In this document: positions 16,438-16,789 of the stretch, piece after piece
Position numbering within the stretch: the first letter of the stretch is position 1
How the letters are laid out: every line of letters begins with the position of its first letter
Assembly: GCA_027483005.1 (NCBI GenBank)
Contig: JAIXVN010000286.1
Coordinates: forward strand, 1 to 16,789
Source of the DNA: Verrucomicrobiaceae bacterium
GTDB lineage: Bacteria; Verrucomicrobiota; Verrucomicrobiia; Verrucomicrobiales; Akkermansiaceae
Length of the DNA stretch: 16,789 bases
Reading direction: 5' to 3'
Made by a program: the position numbers and the translations under genes
Notes under the pieces: model-generated
What the model was told of the DNA's origin: nothing
The model's input: only the letters and a program-made list of their open reading frames with translations
The model's database searches: none

Positions 16438-16789
16438 AACTTGAGAAGACCGCGCTCCATGGCCTCGACGAGCAGGTGGCGTGTGGGGTGGTTGAGTTCC
16501 AAGCCTAGGGCATCCGCCGGGGTCACCCAGCGGAACTCCTGCGCCTCATCATTGAGGATGACGTTCCGCGATTGGGAACGGGCGATGTAGTTGAGCAGGA
16601 TGAAATGCTCCGGACGCTCGAACTCGGCGGAGTCAATGCAGTCCTGAACAAGCGCAAAGCGGATCCGGTCGATCTCCAGCGCCGTTTCCTCGAGGATCTC
16701 GCGCTGAAGGGCCGCGATCGCCGCTTCGCCCCTGCGGATCTTGCCGCCGGGAATACCCCATAGGTGCCTCCACTTGTGGGTCCGGACCA
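16434..16789 (-). CDS. Nudix hydrolase (C-terminal 117 residues, runs off right edge)
   Basis: MutT/Nudix-fold pyrophosphohydrolase acting on a nucleoside diphosphate linked to another group. The N-terminus is missing, probably only a few tens of residues. The Nudix box is complete: counting visible residues, G15-x5-E21-x7-R29-E30-I-L-E33-E34, with Ala in place of the usual last Gly (REILEETAL). After it come VQDCIDSAEFERPEHFILLNYIA and NDEAQEFRWVTPADALGLEL, the substrate-side half. Specificity cannot be read directly. Its four-base overlap with the FolB-like gene suggests a pterin-pathway role such as dihydroneopterin triphosphate pyrophosphatase, which is an inference from position only. 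Confidence 0.88.
   Translation of the reverse strand, partial: VRTHKWRHLWGIPGGKIRRGEAAIAALQREILEETALEIDRIRFALVQDCIDSAEFERPEHFILLNYIARSQSRNVILNDEAQEFRWVTPADALGLELNHPTRHLLVEAMERGLLKL

Overview
The window looks like chromosomal DNA of a Verrucomicrobiota-type bacterium, perhaps near Luteolibacter or other Verrucomicrobiaceae. That is an impression from protein resemblance, high G+C, gene starts without Shine-Dalgarno sequences and the style of the intergenic repeats; no search was run. It is mostly ordinary metabolic and housekeeping DNA, densely packed. I see no rRNA or tRNA gene, CRISPR array, transposase or phage gene.

Layout. Bases 1-1197 (-) hold the N-terminal 399 residues of a UvrD/PcrA helicase that runs off the left edge. 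A repeat-rich spacer (1198-1310) follows. Bases 1311-6264 (-) are a complete branched-chain amino acid (HAAT-type) ABC transporter operon, livK-livH-livM-livG-livF in transcription order, with an unrelated small four-helix-bundle (23S rRNA IVP-family) gene inserted between livG and livF. Next come a transglutaminase-like cysteine protease-fold gene (6383-7180) and clpB (7259-9835), both (-), separated by a strong 14-bp hairpin. Diverging from clpB is a (+) nucleoside-catabolism pair, deoB (9996-11546) and deoA (11558-12793). The deoB product carries a C-terminal DUF3293-like domain, which I consider the most unusual protein architecture here. Converging on deoA is a tight (-) cluster maf - dagK-like lipid kinase - sanA-like DUF218 gene (15063-12817). 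After a 334-bp gene-free stretch containing a 9-bp inverted-repeat structure comes another (-) group: a Nudix hydrolase (partial, off the right edge), a FolB/FolX-type gene overlapping it by GTGA, and an ECF sigma factor with no anti-sigma gene beside it.

How the genes work together. LivK binds the amino acid, LivH and LivM form the channel, and LivG and LivF power it. DeoA splits pyrimidine (deoxy)nucleosides and DeoB converts the released (deoxy)ribose-1-phosphate to the 5-phosphate. The Nudix/FolB pair would fit two consecutive steps of folate synthesis (dihydroneopterin triphosphate removal, then aldolase). The maf/dagK/sanA group looks like nucleotide hygiene plus envelope lipid work.

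A global signal worth attention: essentially none of the 16 visible gene starts has a convincing Shine-Dalgarno sequence, yet 14 of 16 start codons are immediately preceded by C.
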